The translations under genes and the position numbers were made by a program. A DNA stretch of 64,000 nt from Acanthosepion esculentum (taxonomy: Eukaryota > Mollusca > Cephalopoda > Sepiida > Sepiidae), in contig OZ038500.1 in the NCBI GenBank assembly GCA_964036315.1, forward strand, positions 62,574,102 to 62,638,101, written 5' to 3'. Below, in pieces: positions 1-8,560 of this stretch; the first letter of the stretch is position 1; each line of letters begins with the position of its first letter. A model generated the notes under the pieces. That model had not been told where the DNA came from and made no database searches. It worked only from the letters and a program-made list of their open reading frames with translations.

Positions 1-151
1 CGCCATATTTATATATTCTATTTGTAGATATCGCCATATTTATATATTCTATTTGTAGATATCACCATATTTATATATTCTATTTGTAGATATCGCCATA
101 TTTATATATTCTATTTGTAGATATCACCATATTTATATATTCTATTTGTAG
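1..151. repeat. 31-bp tandem repeat, about 5 copies
   Basis: Five near-identical 31-bp units (cgccatatttatatattcta followed by tttgtagatat) run from the window edge. Each unit contains a pyrimidine-containing stretch ending in TTTGTAG, which looks like a splice acceptor. The last copy lies immediately upstream of the ATG at 160, so the array may also extend upstream into an intron or 5' region. Confidence 0.9.
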
Positions 152-159
152 ATATTACC

Positions 160-217
160 ATGAATCAACTCACGATCGAATCGGAAATTTGCAGTGATAC
201 AAGCGATATGGAACAGG
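160..217 (+). CDS. Exon 1 of candidate four-exon gene (unknown function)
   Basis: This is the first recognisable coding exon of a four-exon gene. The ATG at 160 opens a 58-nt reading frame rich in acidic and polar residues (MNQLTIESEICSDTSDMEQ). It ends in CAGG before a GTAATT donor, which leaves phase 1. The next exon (4386-4463) begins in the matching phase and continues the same acidic, serine-rich character. AG at 150-151 could be an acceptor, in which case the exon would start at 152 and the true initiator could lie upstream of the window. I do not recognise the protein. The joined product would be 140 residues: an acidic serine/aspartate-rich N-terminal half, then a basic, probably folded C-terminal half. 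The model rests on splice consensus and phase only. Confidence 0.45.
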
Positions 218-654
218 GTAATTATATTAACCTCTAAATTGGGTCATTTCTTTATAGATTTAAAAGCTCTTTTCTGTTATTCTTCACTTCCTAGACATGG
301 AATCTAGTTATTGGAGAGTGATTATTACCAAGTGCTTATTTTCTTACTTTCCTTTCCGTCAATGTGGCTTACTATTGACAAGTTATTTTATGATGGGACA
401 GAGCGCATGGAAAATGGGTTCATGCTTTCCCTTGAATTTTAGTGTAGTGGGAGGACATTATATAAATATATTGTTGGAAACAGGGAAATAATAGTTTCAT
501 GCCTAGTTTCGATGTTTACCTATGATTCCGACCAATATTCGACTATAGACTCAGGTACTTCAAAAAAAAAAAAAAAGAAAAAAATGAAAAAAGATTTCTG
601 CATAAAACTACAAGGGTTGATATTTTGTAAAATCCGTCAACCCAACCCAAGATG
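218..654 (+). other. Intron-1 sequence, nothing recognised
   Basis: AT-rich sequence with a short A-rich run near 560-590. I see no transposase, RNA gene or repeat I can name here. Confidence 0.5.
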
Positions 655-1050
655 GTTGATTATTTCATTCGTTTTCTACGTCTTATCAACACTTTGTAGG
701 CTATTTAAAACCAGAAAATATTGTTTGATTGTAAGAATACTTTTGAGGGAGATAATAATGGTTTAATAATACAAGTCTTACTAATTAACCCATAGCTGAG
801 GGGAGAAGAGGTGAATTCATACTTACAAGGGTATTTAGGCGTAAGTGAATATAACGAAATCAATGGGAATTTGAACTCGGCTCTCCGATTAACAATTCCG
901 AGCCGTTATCCATTACACCACCCTCACATCCAAGCTTACAACACCTGGTATTAAACAGCGGTCACCCATCTAGGTTCTGACCAGGCTTGGTGTTGCTTAA
1001 CTTCGGTGATCTTACGGAACCGGTGTTTCAACGTAATAACAGTAAGCCCA
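655..1050 (-). mobile_element. Chimeric 5S rRNA/tRNA-headed SINE, reverse copy
   Basis: Read on the minus strand, a 5S rRNA-like head (GATCACCGAAGTTAAGCAAC, then GGTCAG and GGTGACCGC around 950-1010) is followed by a tRNA-like segment with a B-box-like GAGTTCAAATTCC near 875. A conserved 3' tail follows (TTTAAA(A/T)AACC...GTTGATAA). Related copies occur at 7556-7905, 11785-11950, 14170-14545 and 26085-26375, with tail-only pieces at 14830-14905 and 33685-33755. Confidence 0.75.
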
Positions 1051-1062
1051 TTTAAAGTCAAA

Positions 1063-1330
1063 ATATTTAAAAGCTTGCTAACCTTTACACCACGTCGAAG
1101 TGCCCAAAATTATTTTCTAAGTGTAGCTTAGATGTAGCAAAAGGCCAAGAGTTTGGAGCACCCATTGAAGATCAAATATCAATACTCAGTCGTAATTGAT
1201 CTAGCGAGGTAAGCTTGCTAACCAATTACACAACGTTGAATTACCCAAAATTATTTTCTATGCGTTCCTTAGATGTGGCATAAGGCCCAAAGTATGGAGC
1301 TCCCAGTGAGGATCGAAATAGTAGTAGTGG
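1063..1330 (-). mobile_element. tRNA-derived SINE, two tandem reverse copies
   Basis: Two head-to-tail minus-strand copies (about 1063-1205 and 1206-1330) of the tRNA-derived SINE seen intact at 10468-10612 and 49890-50030. The shared landmarks are GGTTAGCAAGCTT (A-box side) and the motif TTTGGGCCTTATGCCACATC further downstream. Confidence 0.7.
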
Positions 1331-1639
1331 TAGTAATGGTTTGTAAATACTGAAGAGTTGATCTTTGAACTTTCATACCAGTGCCATGTGTACGAACAAA
1401 TGTTAAAATTTGGGACTCTTCCGATTACGACCATCAGAAAATGGCCTTCTTGAAATGACCTATATCAGAACCGCAACTCTTCATCTTTCCATTATTAAGA
1501 GGAAATTTGATGCTTGAAAAATTGCAAGGAATATAAGATCATAATCTTCTATAGTGTGTGCAAAGGGAAGTGGAAATGTAAATATCTAAAACAACTATCA
1601 AGGCTTGTATAGTAAAATATTGCTTTTCTTTAACTGTGT
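1331..1639. other. No recognisable feature
   Basis: I see no coding, RNA or repeat signature in this stretch. Confidence 0.4.
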
Positions 1640-1860
1640 TTATTTTTCGATGTGCCGCTATTGCGATTCAACTTCTCACTTCTTCTATGTGCCGTGTCGC
1701 TTCAGAACGTTGGCGGTCATGGCTCTCCACAATTTCCTGTCCTTTTAAGCTCTTAATAAAGTTTTTTTTTGTTATCTCCCCTAAATGTTGCGCCGCCGTC
1801 TATTTCCTCAATCTCGCTAGTTAGGTTAAGCGTTGTTTTCCTGTCTTTCTTGCCTTCAGT
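1640..1860 (-). mobile_element. RTE-like LINE 3' end fragment
   Basis: The minus strand encodes the terminal LINE peptide (DRKLWRAM-type, ending RHGT*). It ends in CGGCACATAGAAGAAG, the 3' end shared by several copies in the window: 2001-2335, 2336-3130, 28270-28560 and 34190-34270. Confidence 0.6.
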
Positions 1861-1924
1861 CTGTTCTGTGAGCATCAAATATGTTAATTAATAATAAATA
1901 AAAGGAAACATCCCTTGCACAAAC

Positions 1925-2000
1925 TTTCTTCTTCTTCTTCTTCTTCTTCTTCTTCTTCTTCTTCTTCTTCTTCTTCTTCTTCTTCTTCTTCTTCTTCTTC
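1925..2000. repeat. (CTT)n microsatellite, expanded LINE tail
   Basis: About 25 CTT units. On the minus strand this is (GAA)n directly following the LINE 3' terminus ACATAGAAGAAG, so it is best read as an expanded RTE-type 3' tail. Confidence 0.85.
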
Positions 2001-2335
2001 TATGTACTGTGTCCCTACAGGACGTTGCCGATCATGGCTCTCGACAATTTCTTGTCCTTAGTAGCTTTTAATAAATTTTGTTTTTTTATCCTAAACCTTA
2101 CTTCTCCACCCATTTACTGAAAAACTCGTTAGATAGATTATACGTTGTTTTCCTCTGTCCCTCTTGCTTCCAATCTGTCCGATGTGTATCAGATTTTCCA
2201 AGCCCTCCTTCCACATTGAGTCCTTTTGTTTCCATTTTCTCTAAAACCTCGTCGTTGCTCATATGTTTGATCCATGGTATCCTCAGCATCCTTCTGTAGA
2301 ACCACATTTCTGAGAAGATCGTCCAGAACTCACTG
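2001..2335 (-). pseudogene. RTE-like LINE reverse transcriptase C-terminus, 5'-truncated
   Basis: The minus frame reads FWTIFSEMWFYRRMLRIP then WIKHMSNDEVLEKM. This matches the conserved C-terminal segment after the RT domain of RTE/BovB-like non-LTR elements (MWFYRRMLRIxWxxHxSNxEVL). The fragment is 5'-truncated at about 2335, exactly where a second copy ends, and runs to the GAA tail at 2000. Frame breaks after the conserved block show it is dead. Confidence 0.7.
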
Positions 2336-3130
2336 ACATACAGAGGGATGTCATTTCTTTTTAGGTGCCGTGTCCTTTCAGGGTGTAGGCGATCATGGCT
2401 CTCCTCTTCCCCCTATCGCTTGTAGCTCTCAATAAGTTTCGTGCCTCTACCAACTCCCACAGACCACCTTCTGCCACCCACTTGCTTAAGCCCGCCAGGT
2501 ATACCATGGTTTACTTTCTCTTGTCTTTTTCCCCTCTATTCGAGCTGTGAGTATCAGATTCTTCAAGTTCTCCTTTCTCATTACATGTCCCAGAAATTTC
2601 ATCTGCCTCATCCGCATGTTAAGTATAATCTTCCTCCTTGTTTGCATTCTCTCCTAGACCTCAGCGTCGCTCATATGTTCGGTCCATGATATCCTCAGCA
2701 TCCTTCTGTAGAACCACATCTTCGCTGCCTCGCGTCTCTTCCTCATCTTTGAGCAGAACGTCCAACATTCGCTGCCGTATAGGGGGACATATGTCATGTA
2801 GCAGCTCAGTACTCTTTTCTTTGTCACCAAAGAAATCCTCCTGTCTCGCGGTACTCTGCCGAGCTTTTGGAATGCATCCTCAGCCATCCCAATCCGTCTT
2901 CGGCTCTCAGCGTCGCATCTACCGTCCTCCTTCAAAACACTTCCCAGATATTTAAACTTCCGCACATGCTTGATTTTAGTGTCCCCGACCTGCAAATCGC
3001 ATTTCGGACTCATCCTTTTACTGGTGATCATTCATTTTGTGTTCTTGTAGTTTATGCTTAGTCCTTTCTTCTCGCTCTCCTTCGCTGTCTTCTGTATGAG
3101 GTTTTGTAGTTTCTTTTCCGTGTCTCACGT
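2336..3130 (-). pseudogene. RTE-like LINE RT C-terminal half plus 3' end
   Basis: Minus-strand remnant of a non-LTR retrotransposon polymerase. Upstream residues ESEKKGLSINYKNTK precede the main open block, which contains FKYLGSVLKEDGRCDAE, RRRIGMAEDAFQKLG, VPLYGSECWT and MWFYRRMLRISW. This is the thumb and C-terminal region typical of RTE-clade ORF2. The catalytic palm motifs and the endonuclease are missing through 5' truncation. A frameshift or stop separates it from the upstream peptide. The 3' end at about 2340 (AAAAGAAATGACATC side) abuts the truncated 5' end of the neighbouring copy, so these LINE tails are stacked in tandem. Confidence 0.8.
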
Positions 3131-3252
3131 ACCAGTTTAATACACTTATCCTTGATTTTAGCGATTTTTTTCCTATTTCTTAGTACTCTGTTTAGCCTTT
3201 GGAATGCTTCCATTGTTATACCAATACGTTTTCGGATTTCAGTGTCAGTCAT
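3131..3252 (-). pseudogene. Additional RTE-like RT fragment
   Basis: The minus frame reads MTDTEIRKRIGITMEAFQRL then NRVLRNRKKIAKIKDK. It is homologous to the RRRIGMAEDAFQKL block at about 2870-2900, so it is a third small piece of the same LINE family fused to the preceding copy. Confidence 0.65.
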
Positions 3253-3439
3253 AAGAATGATTTATTTTGAAGATTGGAAGATAGACAAAATCAGAAAAAA
3301 AGCTCTCTCACTCACGGAAATAAACAGAGATTTTTTCTGCACATGCGTACGGAGAGACGTCAGTTAGCTTCATGATGAAAACACCAGTTAATATACGCAA
3401 GAAATATTTAGTTTTCAATGTAACCATCTTCCTTGTCGA

Positions 3440-3690
3440 TACCCTTGTAAATTTGCACCGGTTAAAACTAGTATTTATAATTCACAAGAGAAAACAAAAG
3501 CAGCTTAACATATTATAATGACAAAAGTACGCAGGTGTAGGCTTTAAGAAAGCTTTATTCAACTGAGAATACAAGGTTCGCGTTTAATGTCCTTTTATAG
3601 TCCCAGTAAACAGAAATAGCTCTCTCAAATAAGAGACTAACAAAACAAGGGAAGATCACTCTTGATTATTCATAACAACTCTTAATGTAG
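3440..3690 (+). repeat. Interspersed repeat shared with 20670-20905
   Basis: About 240 bp starting TTTGCACCGGTTAAAACTAG and including TATTATAATGACAAAAGTAC is nearly identical to 20678-20905. I see no coding capacity or terminal repeats, so the class is unknown. Confidence 0.75.
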
Positions 3691-4385
3691 TAAGAGGGAG
3701 CACAAATCATTTATAGATTCAACATTATTCAATGAAAATTGGAGATCAAAATTCAACTAATCACTACTTCATGAAGATATTATAATTAGCATAACAATAT
3801 TTTTCGAATATTTAATTTTAAAAAAAATTTATTTAATGCATGCACATGAATACACAACACAGTCTTCAATCTGTCTTTCTCTACGTACAAAAGTCATTTT
3901 CAATGTTTGTCAGGAATATACAGTTCTTAATTGAGCATCTTCATTTCCCTAGTATTTCAGTATTTTTGTTAGTCACTACAGTACACGTCATTTTGGATTC
4001 ATGGGAGTTAATATTCCCAAGGTCCTGCTTAGTACGGTACGGTGATTGTAGCCACGAGTAAAGATCTTACTCTGGTCAGCGAGAGGAGGTCCCTAAGCAT
4101 TGTTCCATAATAAGCAAAGCTGACAATGAATTCAACTCTCCCAGTGCTTGTCGAGAATAATCTTTATGTTGATTTTATCAAAAAAAGAAAGTAAAATATA
4201 TTTTTCATGTTAATGTTTCTGATTACATTATGTGTGTGCTGAAAGGTTCGATTTTTCCACTTCAATTATAGATTAAAAAAAAAAGAAAAAATAAAGGATG
4301 ATATTGTCAAAAACACCCTTAATATTTTTATCCCCATTCTATTCTGTCTCAAATGACTCAGACATAAATGTCTTTAATCTTGTAG

Positions 4386-4463
4386 ATAACGACCTGGACG
4401 ATCAGACATCATCATCCTGTTCTACATCAAGTGACTCAGACAGCGCGGAAACAGAAAATGAAG
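4386..4463 (+). CDS. Exon 2 of candidate four-exon gene
   Basis: A 78-nt exon flanked by a good acceptor (TCTTTAATCTTGTAG) and a strong donor (GAAG then GTAAGC). It enters and leaves in phase 1. It encodes a highly acidic serine-rich tract (DNDLDDQTSSSCSTSSDSDS, then AETENE), which may be disordered and a casein-kinase-2-type substrate; that is inference from composition. The phase matches both exon 1 and exon 3, which supports one transcript. A 33-bp tandem array starts only 9 nt past the donor. Confidence 0.6.
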
Positions 4464-4472
4464 GTAAGCGTT

Positions 4473-4602
4473 GCATTTTGAATAATCGATATGACTGTAT
4501 GGTTTGCATTTTGAATAATCGATATGACTGTATGATTTGCATTTTGAATAATCGATATGACTATGATTTGCATTTTGAATAATCGATATGACTGCATGAT
4601 TT
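4473..4602. repeat. 33-bp tandem repeat, about 4 copies
   Basis: Units of GCATTTTGAATAATCGATAT followed by GACTGTATGGTTT begin just inside intron 2. The third copy is about 3-4 bp shorter. The array gives the CILNNRYDCM-type repeats seen in translation, which I take as intronic noise. Confidence 0.85.
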
Positions 4603-4678
4603 TTTATATGCCACATTTAATTTTGGCTAATAATTTATATTTAAAATTCATGTACGTACAGACACGCGTACGCGCAAA

Positions 4679-4680
<2 letters not shown>

Positions 4681-4770
<90 letters not shown>
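4681..4770. repeat. (TA)n(TG)n compound microsatellite
   Basis: About 50 bp of TA followed by about 40 bp of TG, next to the foldback element at 4801. Confidence 0.95.
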
Positions 4771-4773
<3 letters not shown>

Positions 4774-4872
4774 GCAAATATGTGGATGTAGATCCGACGG
4801 TATGATGAAAAAATATGGAAAAGACAAAGCAAAATCCGAATATGTAAGTTTACTGTTTTAATTTTGTTTTGC

Positions 4873-4916
4873 TGTCGACGTCAGACGTTTCGGTCTAGTA
4901 GACCATCTTCAGGACA
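4873..4916 (-). ncRNA. Hammerhead ribozyme motif (type I, short stem III)
   Basis: Exact reverse complement of the motif at 5019-5062. Reading the minus strand: stem I strand TGTC, core CTGAAGA, stem II GGTC/GACC, GAAAC, stem III ACGT/ACGT, cleavage after GTC, stem I strand GACA. One extra nucleotide (T) sits between the core and stem II. Confidence 0.6.
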
Positions 4917-5018
4917 TGGTTACGTTGACTTTAGAATCTCAGTTTTTCTGTTTCTGACTAGTCTTGTGTCTATATTCTCTTCATGTTAACTTAAATATAA
5001 ATATGTCTCCAATAACCA

Positions 5019-5062
5019 TGTCCTGAAGATGGTCTACTAGACCGAAACGTCTGACGTCGACA
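5019..5062 (+). ncRNA. Hammerhead ribozyme motif (type I, short stem III)
   Basis: TGTC (5019-5022) pairs with GACA (5059-5062) as stem I. CTGAAGA (5023-5029) fits the conserved CUGANGA core. GGTC/GACC around loop TACTA forms stem II. GAAAC (5044-5048) supplies G12, A13 and A14. A four-pair stem III (ACGT, loop CTG, ACGT) precedes C17 in a GTC cleavage triplet. One extra T lies between A9 and stem II. An extra nucleotide at this position is known in a chrysanthemum chlorotic mottle viroid hammerhead. Small hammerheads with short stem III are known from Penelope-like elements and retrozymes. Activity is inferred, not shown. Confidence 0.6.
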
Positions 5063-5139
5063 GCAAAACAAAATTAAAACAGTAAACTTCGGATTTTGCT
5101 TTGTCTTTTCCATATTTTTTCATCATATATATATATATA

Positions 5140-5300
5140 GTTCGATTGATGTGAGTTTATGACCCTGGGTTTCACGCTATCAGGGATTGTCTGACGATCA
5201 CAAATAGCGTGAAACCACAAACTCACATCAATCCAACTAAATATGTTAGCTCTATCACTGATATTGAGCGCTTTCCAATAAGTACCGCGCATATATAATA
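5140..5300. repeat. Foldback repeat with degenerate hammerhead, copy of 40485-40615
   Basis: GATGTGAGTTTATGACCC...(about 5145) is inverted at 5215-5235 (CACAAACTCACATC). It is followed by TAGCTCTATCACTGATATTG and CCAATAAGTACCG. The same order occurs inverted at 40490-40605. The core CTGACGA (5191-5197) and GTGAAACC remain, but the GTC cleavage segment is lost in the right arm. Confidence 0.7.
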
Positions 5301-5304
5301 TATA

Positions 5305-5309
<5 letters not shown>

Positions 5310-5363
<54 letters not shown>

Positions 5364-5379
5364 TACACACACATTTTAC

Positions 5380-5461
<82 letters not shown>
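5310..5461. repeat. (TA)n and (TG)n microsatellites
   Basis: TA tract at about 5310-5358 and a TG tract of about 78 bp at 5382-5461. Confidence 0.95.
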
Positions 5462-5463
<2 letters not shown>

Positions 5464-5559
5464 TTAATTATAGAAAAGTTATTGGTCAGAGTTGGTTTTG
5501 TTTATTTGTTTTACGGCATATCAACCTCAAGTGGTATTTAATGGCGACAAGATTTTTTA

Positions 5560-5765
5560 TTGATGGTAATATTTTTTTCCAAAATGTATTACTGGTAATA
5601 TTTTTTTAAATGTATTGTTGGTAATATTTTTTTTTCAAAAATGTATTACTGGTAATATTTTTTTTCAAAAATGTATTGTTGGTAATTTTTTTTTTCAAAA
5701 ATGTATTGTTGGTAATATTTTTTTTCAAAAATGTATTGTTGGTAAAAGATTTTCCAAATATGTAT
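5560..5765. repeat. About 30-bp tandem repeats (SINE tail type)
   Basis: Six or so imperfect units containing TGTATTGTTGGTAATATTTT. The same unit, reverse-complemented, forms the tail of the 5S-headed SINE at 30350-30440, so this array belongs with the reverse SINE copy at 5815-6050. Confidence 0.8.
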
Positions 5766-5814
5766 TGCTTGTATTAAAAGCTATTTTTATACTTTCATAG
5801 TGTTTTGACCACTT

Positions 5815-6050
5815 TTGTGGAGGTTAAGTATTTGCCCATAGATGGGACCCTGACAGGTGCTGCCACACCCGGGTCAGGGTAGACCTGGAAACACCGGCAA
5901 TTAAGAGGTGGCTCCATGCTCCTTAAAACCTTCTGATCAAAGCCCTTGATGTAGTTTATCGTCTTACCCAGGACGCGGATTTAGTTTATCGTCATACTCA
6001 GGACGGTGGTCAGACTTGAATTAGACCAGGAAACAGTTGTATTAACAAGT
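5815..6050 (-). mobile_element. SINE body related to 30015-30310, reverse copy
   Basis: Shared blocks on the minus strand include CACCTCTTAATTGCCG, CTACCCTGACCCGGG, GCACCTGTCAGGGTCCC and ATGGGCAAATA. The block around TAGTTTATCGTCTTAC is duplicated in tandem (about 5953 and 5983). The 5S-like head is not evident in this copy. Confidence 0.7.
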
Positions 6051-6120
6051 GCTCAATACAAGTATAAAGAAAATATAATTAAAATGAAAATTTAATTTTA
6101 AATTTGAAAAAAAAAATAGA

Positions 6121-6402
6121 TCAACCGATCACGCTACCTTAATTTCAAATTTTCGGTATCTTCAGAGGATCAAAACTCAAAAGGATTTTTTTTCTTTTGA
6201 GTTCGCTTGAACCAGGATGGAAACATGTACATTTCATACAACCTCCATCCGATACAATTTCAATTATCCTCACTTTTTCCCTCCCCTTCTATTACGCTGT
6301 GTATTTATTTATTTATTTTTAAATAATAAAGCATTAGGAAATTATTTAGCCCAGATCGCCTGAAGATACAGAAAATTTGAAACAAATGTAGCGTGATCAG
6401 CT
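6121..6402. repeat. Foldback repeat, about 50-bp arms
   Basis: GATCACGCTACCTTAATTTC...GGTATCTTCAG at 6128-6173 is inverted at 6357-6400 (CTGAAGATACAGAAAATTTG...GTAGCGTGATC). The CTGAAGA and GAAA boxes recall the ribozyme foldbacks elsewhere in the window, but I cannot draw a convincing stem II. Confidence 0.6.
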
Positions 6403-6539
6403 AATATATATTTTAAGACATTTTTATGCTTATACATTCTTTTTTATAGATACAAATATTTAAGTAAATGCTCTGTTTATAATAAACAGTATTAACAACA
6501 TTTACCGGCTTGAATGTCCGAGAAATTGTCATAGAAAAT

Positions 6540-6632
6540 ATGCGTCCTCCGACAGGAATCGAACCTGTATCCTATACACAACCGTGATATAGCCTGACGT
6601 GCTTTTACCGATTTCGCCACAGAGGAGCGTTT
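6540..6632 (-). tRNA. tRNA-like sequence (pseudo-tRNA or SINE head)
   Basis: On the minus strand the acceptor halves TCCTCTG and CGGAGGA pair with one wobble. The T arm is perfect (ACAGG, loop TTCGATT, CCTGT) and GGTTCGATTCC is a perfect B box. The D and anticodon arms pair poorly and the middle is long, as in a tRNA with a long variable arm. A related copy lies at 50695-50795 and a decayed one at 53375-53490, so this is more likely a dispersed tRNA-derived repeat than a functional gene. Confidence 0.4.
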
Positions 6633-6669
6633 CGGTTAGCAAGGTCGATTTTACTGTTTTCAAACTACA

Positions 6670-7090
6670 ATTTTCCTTTAAAATTTTTTAAAATCTTGCA
6701 ATAACCATCATAAATATGAATGCTGGCCGTTATTTTAAGAAGTAAAGGGGTACAAATGAAAAGATTTGACATTGACAACGAAGTATTTAATGTCTGTTTC
6801 AGCAAAATGGAAATTTCACTGAAACAGACGTTAAACACTTCTATCTTTCTGTCTTTCACTGAAACCAAGTAGTCTCTCTGATATGTCATTTCCGTCTTTC
6901 TACGCGATCAAAACGGAATAGTTCATTATTTATGACGTGTTGGCAAGAGACGTTAAACCCTTCTTTTTTTCTTTCTTTTATTTTTCTCACAACTTAAGTA
7001 GCATCTCTGGTATGTCTTTCCCGTCTTTTCACACGATCAAAACGGAATCGTCTATTATTTATGAAGGTATTGCCAGGGCGTAACGTACAT
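6670..7090 (-). repeat. Interspersed repeat related to 19350-20530
   Basis: Reverse copy of the repeat that flanks the giant GAAA tract. Shared landmarks are CGATCAAAACGGAATAGTTC (6907), the GACGTTAAAC segment, and the AACAACCAGCATTCATATTT-like end (6715-6740). Part of it is present twice (6880-6960 and 7020-7080). Confidence 0.65.
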
Positions 7091-7152
7091 ACATGTTAAC
7101 TAAAGGAGGGACAATCAAAATTATAATAAGATTAATCGTTTACTTTTACCAG

Positions 7153-7271
7153 AATGCCCGGATGAAGAAGCGAAAAAGTTCCTGAAGGAAGTTCATCAAC
7201 GAAAGCTTATCGCCTACAAAAGAGCGGGATCTCCATATACAAACAATGAACGAGAACTGAGAAAACATGTG
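7153..7271 (+). CDS. Exon 3 of candidate four-exon gene
   Basis: A 119-nt exon between the acceptor TTTACTTTTACCAG and a consensus donor GTG then GTAAGT. It enters in phase 1 and leaves in phase 0, both matching its neighbours. It encodes ECPDEEAKKFLKEVHQRKL and then IAYKRAGSPYTNNERELRKH, an amphipathic, lysine-rich helical-looking stretch. GC content and codon use stand out against the surrounding AT-rich repeats. I recognise no named domain. Together with exons 2 and 4 this is the best evidence in the window for a real host gene. Confidence 0.65.
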
Positions 7272-7509
7272 GTAAGTATATTTATATCTATTTATGTAGA
7301 GTAGTGCTTAGCTAGGCAGTCTCGCAGACCATAACAACTAGAGTGAGCTTCTTTGTCACTGGGCGTTGTGCCAGACTAGTCTAGTTTTATCACCTACCAT
7401 GGCACAGGAGTCAGTAAGCCCATTTCGTCGTTCGGTTCGAGAATGTTGTGATCCTGCACCAGACTAAGCTATATTCAGTAAATAACCATATATATGCAAA
7501 GGCAGGTGC

Positions 7510-7516
7510 GCGCGCG

Positions 7517-7551
<35 letters not shown>
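7510..7551. repeat. (CA)n microsatellite
   Basis: GCGCGC followed by about 18 CA units. Confidence 0.95.
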
Positions 7552-7553
<2 letters not shown>

Positions 7554-7555
7554 TC

Positions 7556-7905
7556 ATATCACGTTAAAAAACAGGTTCTTGTACGATCACCGAAGTTAAG
7601 CAACGTCGAGTGTGGTCAGATGGTTGACCGCTTGGACGCGCGGATGATGTGATGGCTTACAGCTAGAAATTGGAAATCGAAGAACCGAGTTCGAATTCCA
7701 GTTGTGTTCGTTATATTCACTTACGCGCAAATATCCTCTGGAAAGAGTACGAATCCACATGTTCTCCTCTCAGTTCTGGGTTAATTAAGTAGGGCTTATC
7801 TCAGTAAAGCATTATTATCTCCTAAAAACTTCTTACAATCTAAAAATATTCTCTGGCTTTAAATAACCTGCAAAGGGTTGATAAGCTATAAAAAACAAAT
7901 CAGTC
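7556..7905 (+). mobile_element. Chimeric 5S rRNA/tRNA-headed SINE
   Basis: The 5S-like head (GATCACCGAAGTTAAGCAAC at about 7587, then GTTGACCGCTTGG) is followed by a tRNA-like part with GAGTTCGAATTCC (about 7688, B-box-like). The common tail ends near GGGTTGATAAGC (about 7876). This is the most complete plus-strand copy in the window. Confidence 0.75.
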
Positions 7906-8004
7906 AATCATGTACACGCGTGTGCGCAGAGAGAAACGTGTATACATAATATCTGTTCGGAAAACAAGCAGGTATTTTATATTATGGATTAAACGTCTAC
8001 TTAG

Positions 8005-8090
8005 AGCAAGGACTACACTATTTTCATTCGGACTATTGTCTTCATCTTTGTTGTTGTTATCACAACGTTTCATCAGGTGTATATCGATCC
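8005..8090 (-). repeat. Remnant of hammerhead-like repeat family
   Basis: On the minus strand CACCTGATGAAACGTTGTGA then AACAACAAAGATGAAGACAA. The CTGATGA core is joined directly to AAACG, as if the stem II hairpin of the family consensus (see 59150-59945) had been deleted between two GA dinucleotides. Confidence 0.5.
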
Positions 8091-8196
8091 CGGTAACCTA
8101 TAGGGGATTTTGAAATGAACTCATTATTTAATTTACAGGGTTAGATTGTTCTCGACCCACTGCCCGTGTCTACGGAGATCTGATTTAGTTCTTATT

Positions 8197-8197
<1 letters not shown>

Positions 8198-8293
<96 letters not shown>

Positions 8294-8439
8294 GAGCATT
8301 TAATACACAATTATTAAATTACATGACCCGGTAGCCAACAAGAAAAGTAGCACTACAACATTAAGAAAAAACTTCTTTTACGACAATTATTACCAACCCT
8401 GAACCACAGTACTTTATCAGTCGTTTTTAATGAAACTTG

Positions 8440-8510
<71 letters not shown>
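8198..8510. repeat. Two long (TA)n tracts
   Basis: About 90 bp at 8198-8289 and about 75 bp at 8437-8510. The second ends 50 bp upstream of the exon 4 acceptor. Confidence 0.95.
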
Positions 8511-8513
<3 letters not shown>

Positions 8514-8560
8514 TTCGATTTTTAAAGATTATTCTATAAATTCGTTTACTCGTTTTGCAG

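Larger units (their letters stand above)
4801..5127. repeat. Foldback element, about 120-bp inverted arms, two hammerhead motifs
   Basis: The left arm 4801-4923 (from TGATGAAAAAATATGG through GACATGGTTA) is the reverse complement of 5013-5127, separated by about 90 bp. Each arm contains one complete hammerhead-like motif, so one lies on each strand (annotated separately). No ORF is present. The element is bounded on both sides by TA-rich sequence. Confidence 0.85.

Noticed and set aside
1..151. CRISPR array
   Set aside because: The units are contiguous identical tandem repeats with no unique spacers, and the context is eukaryotic.
940..1035. Functional 5S rRNA gene
   Set aside because: Only the internal-promoter half of 5S is present, and it is fused to a tRNA-like SINE body in every copy.
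6540..6632. Functional tRNA gene
   Set aside because: The T arm and B box are excellent, but the D and anticodon arms do not pair and related decayed copies are dispersed, so a tRNA-derived repeat is more likely.
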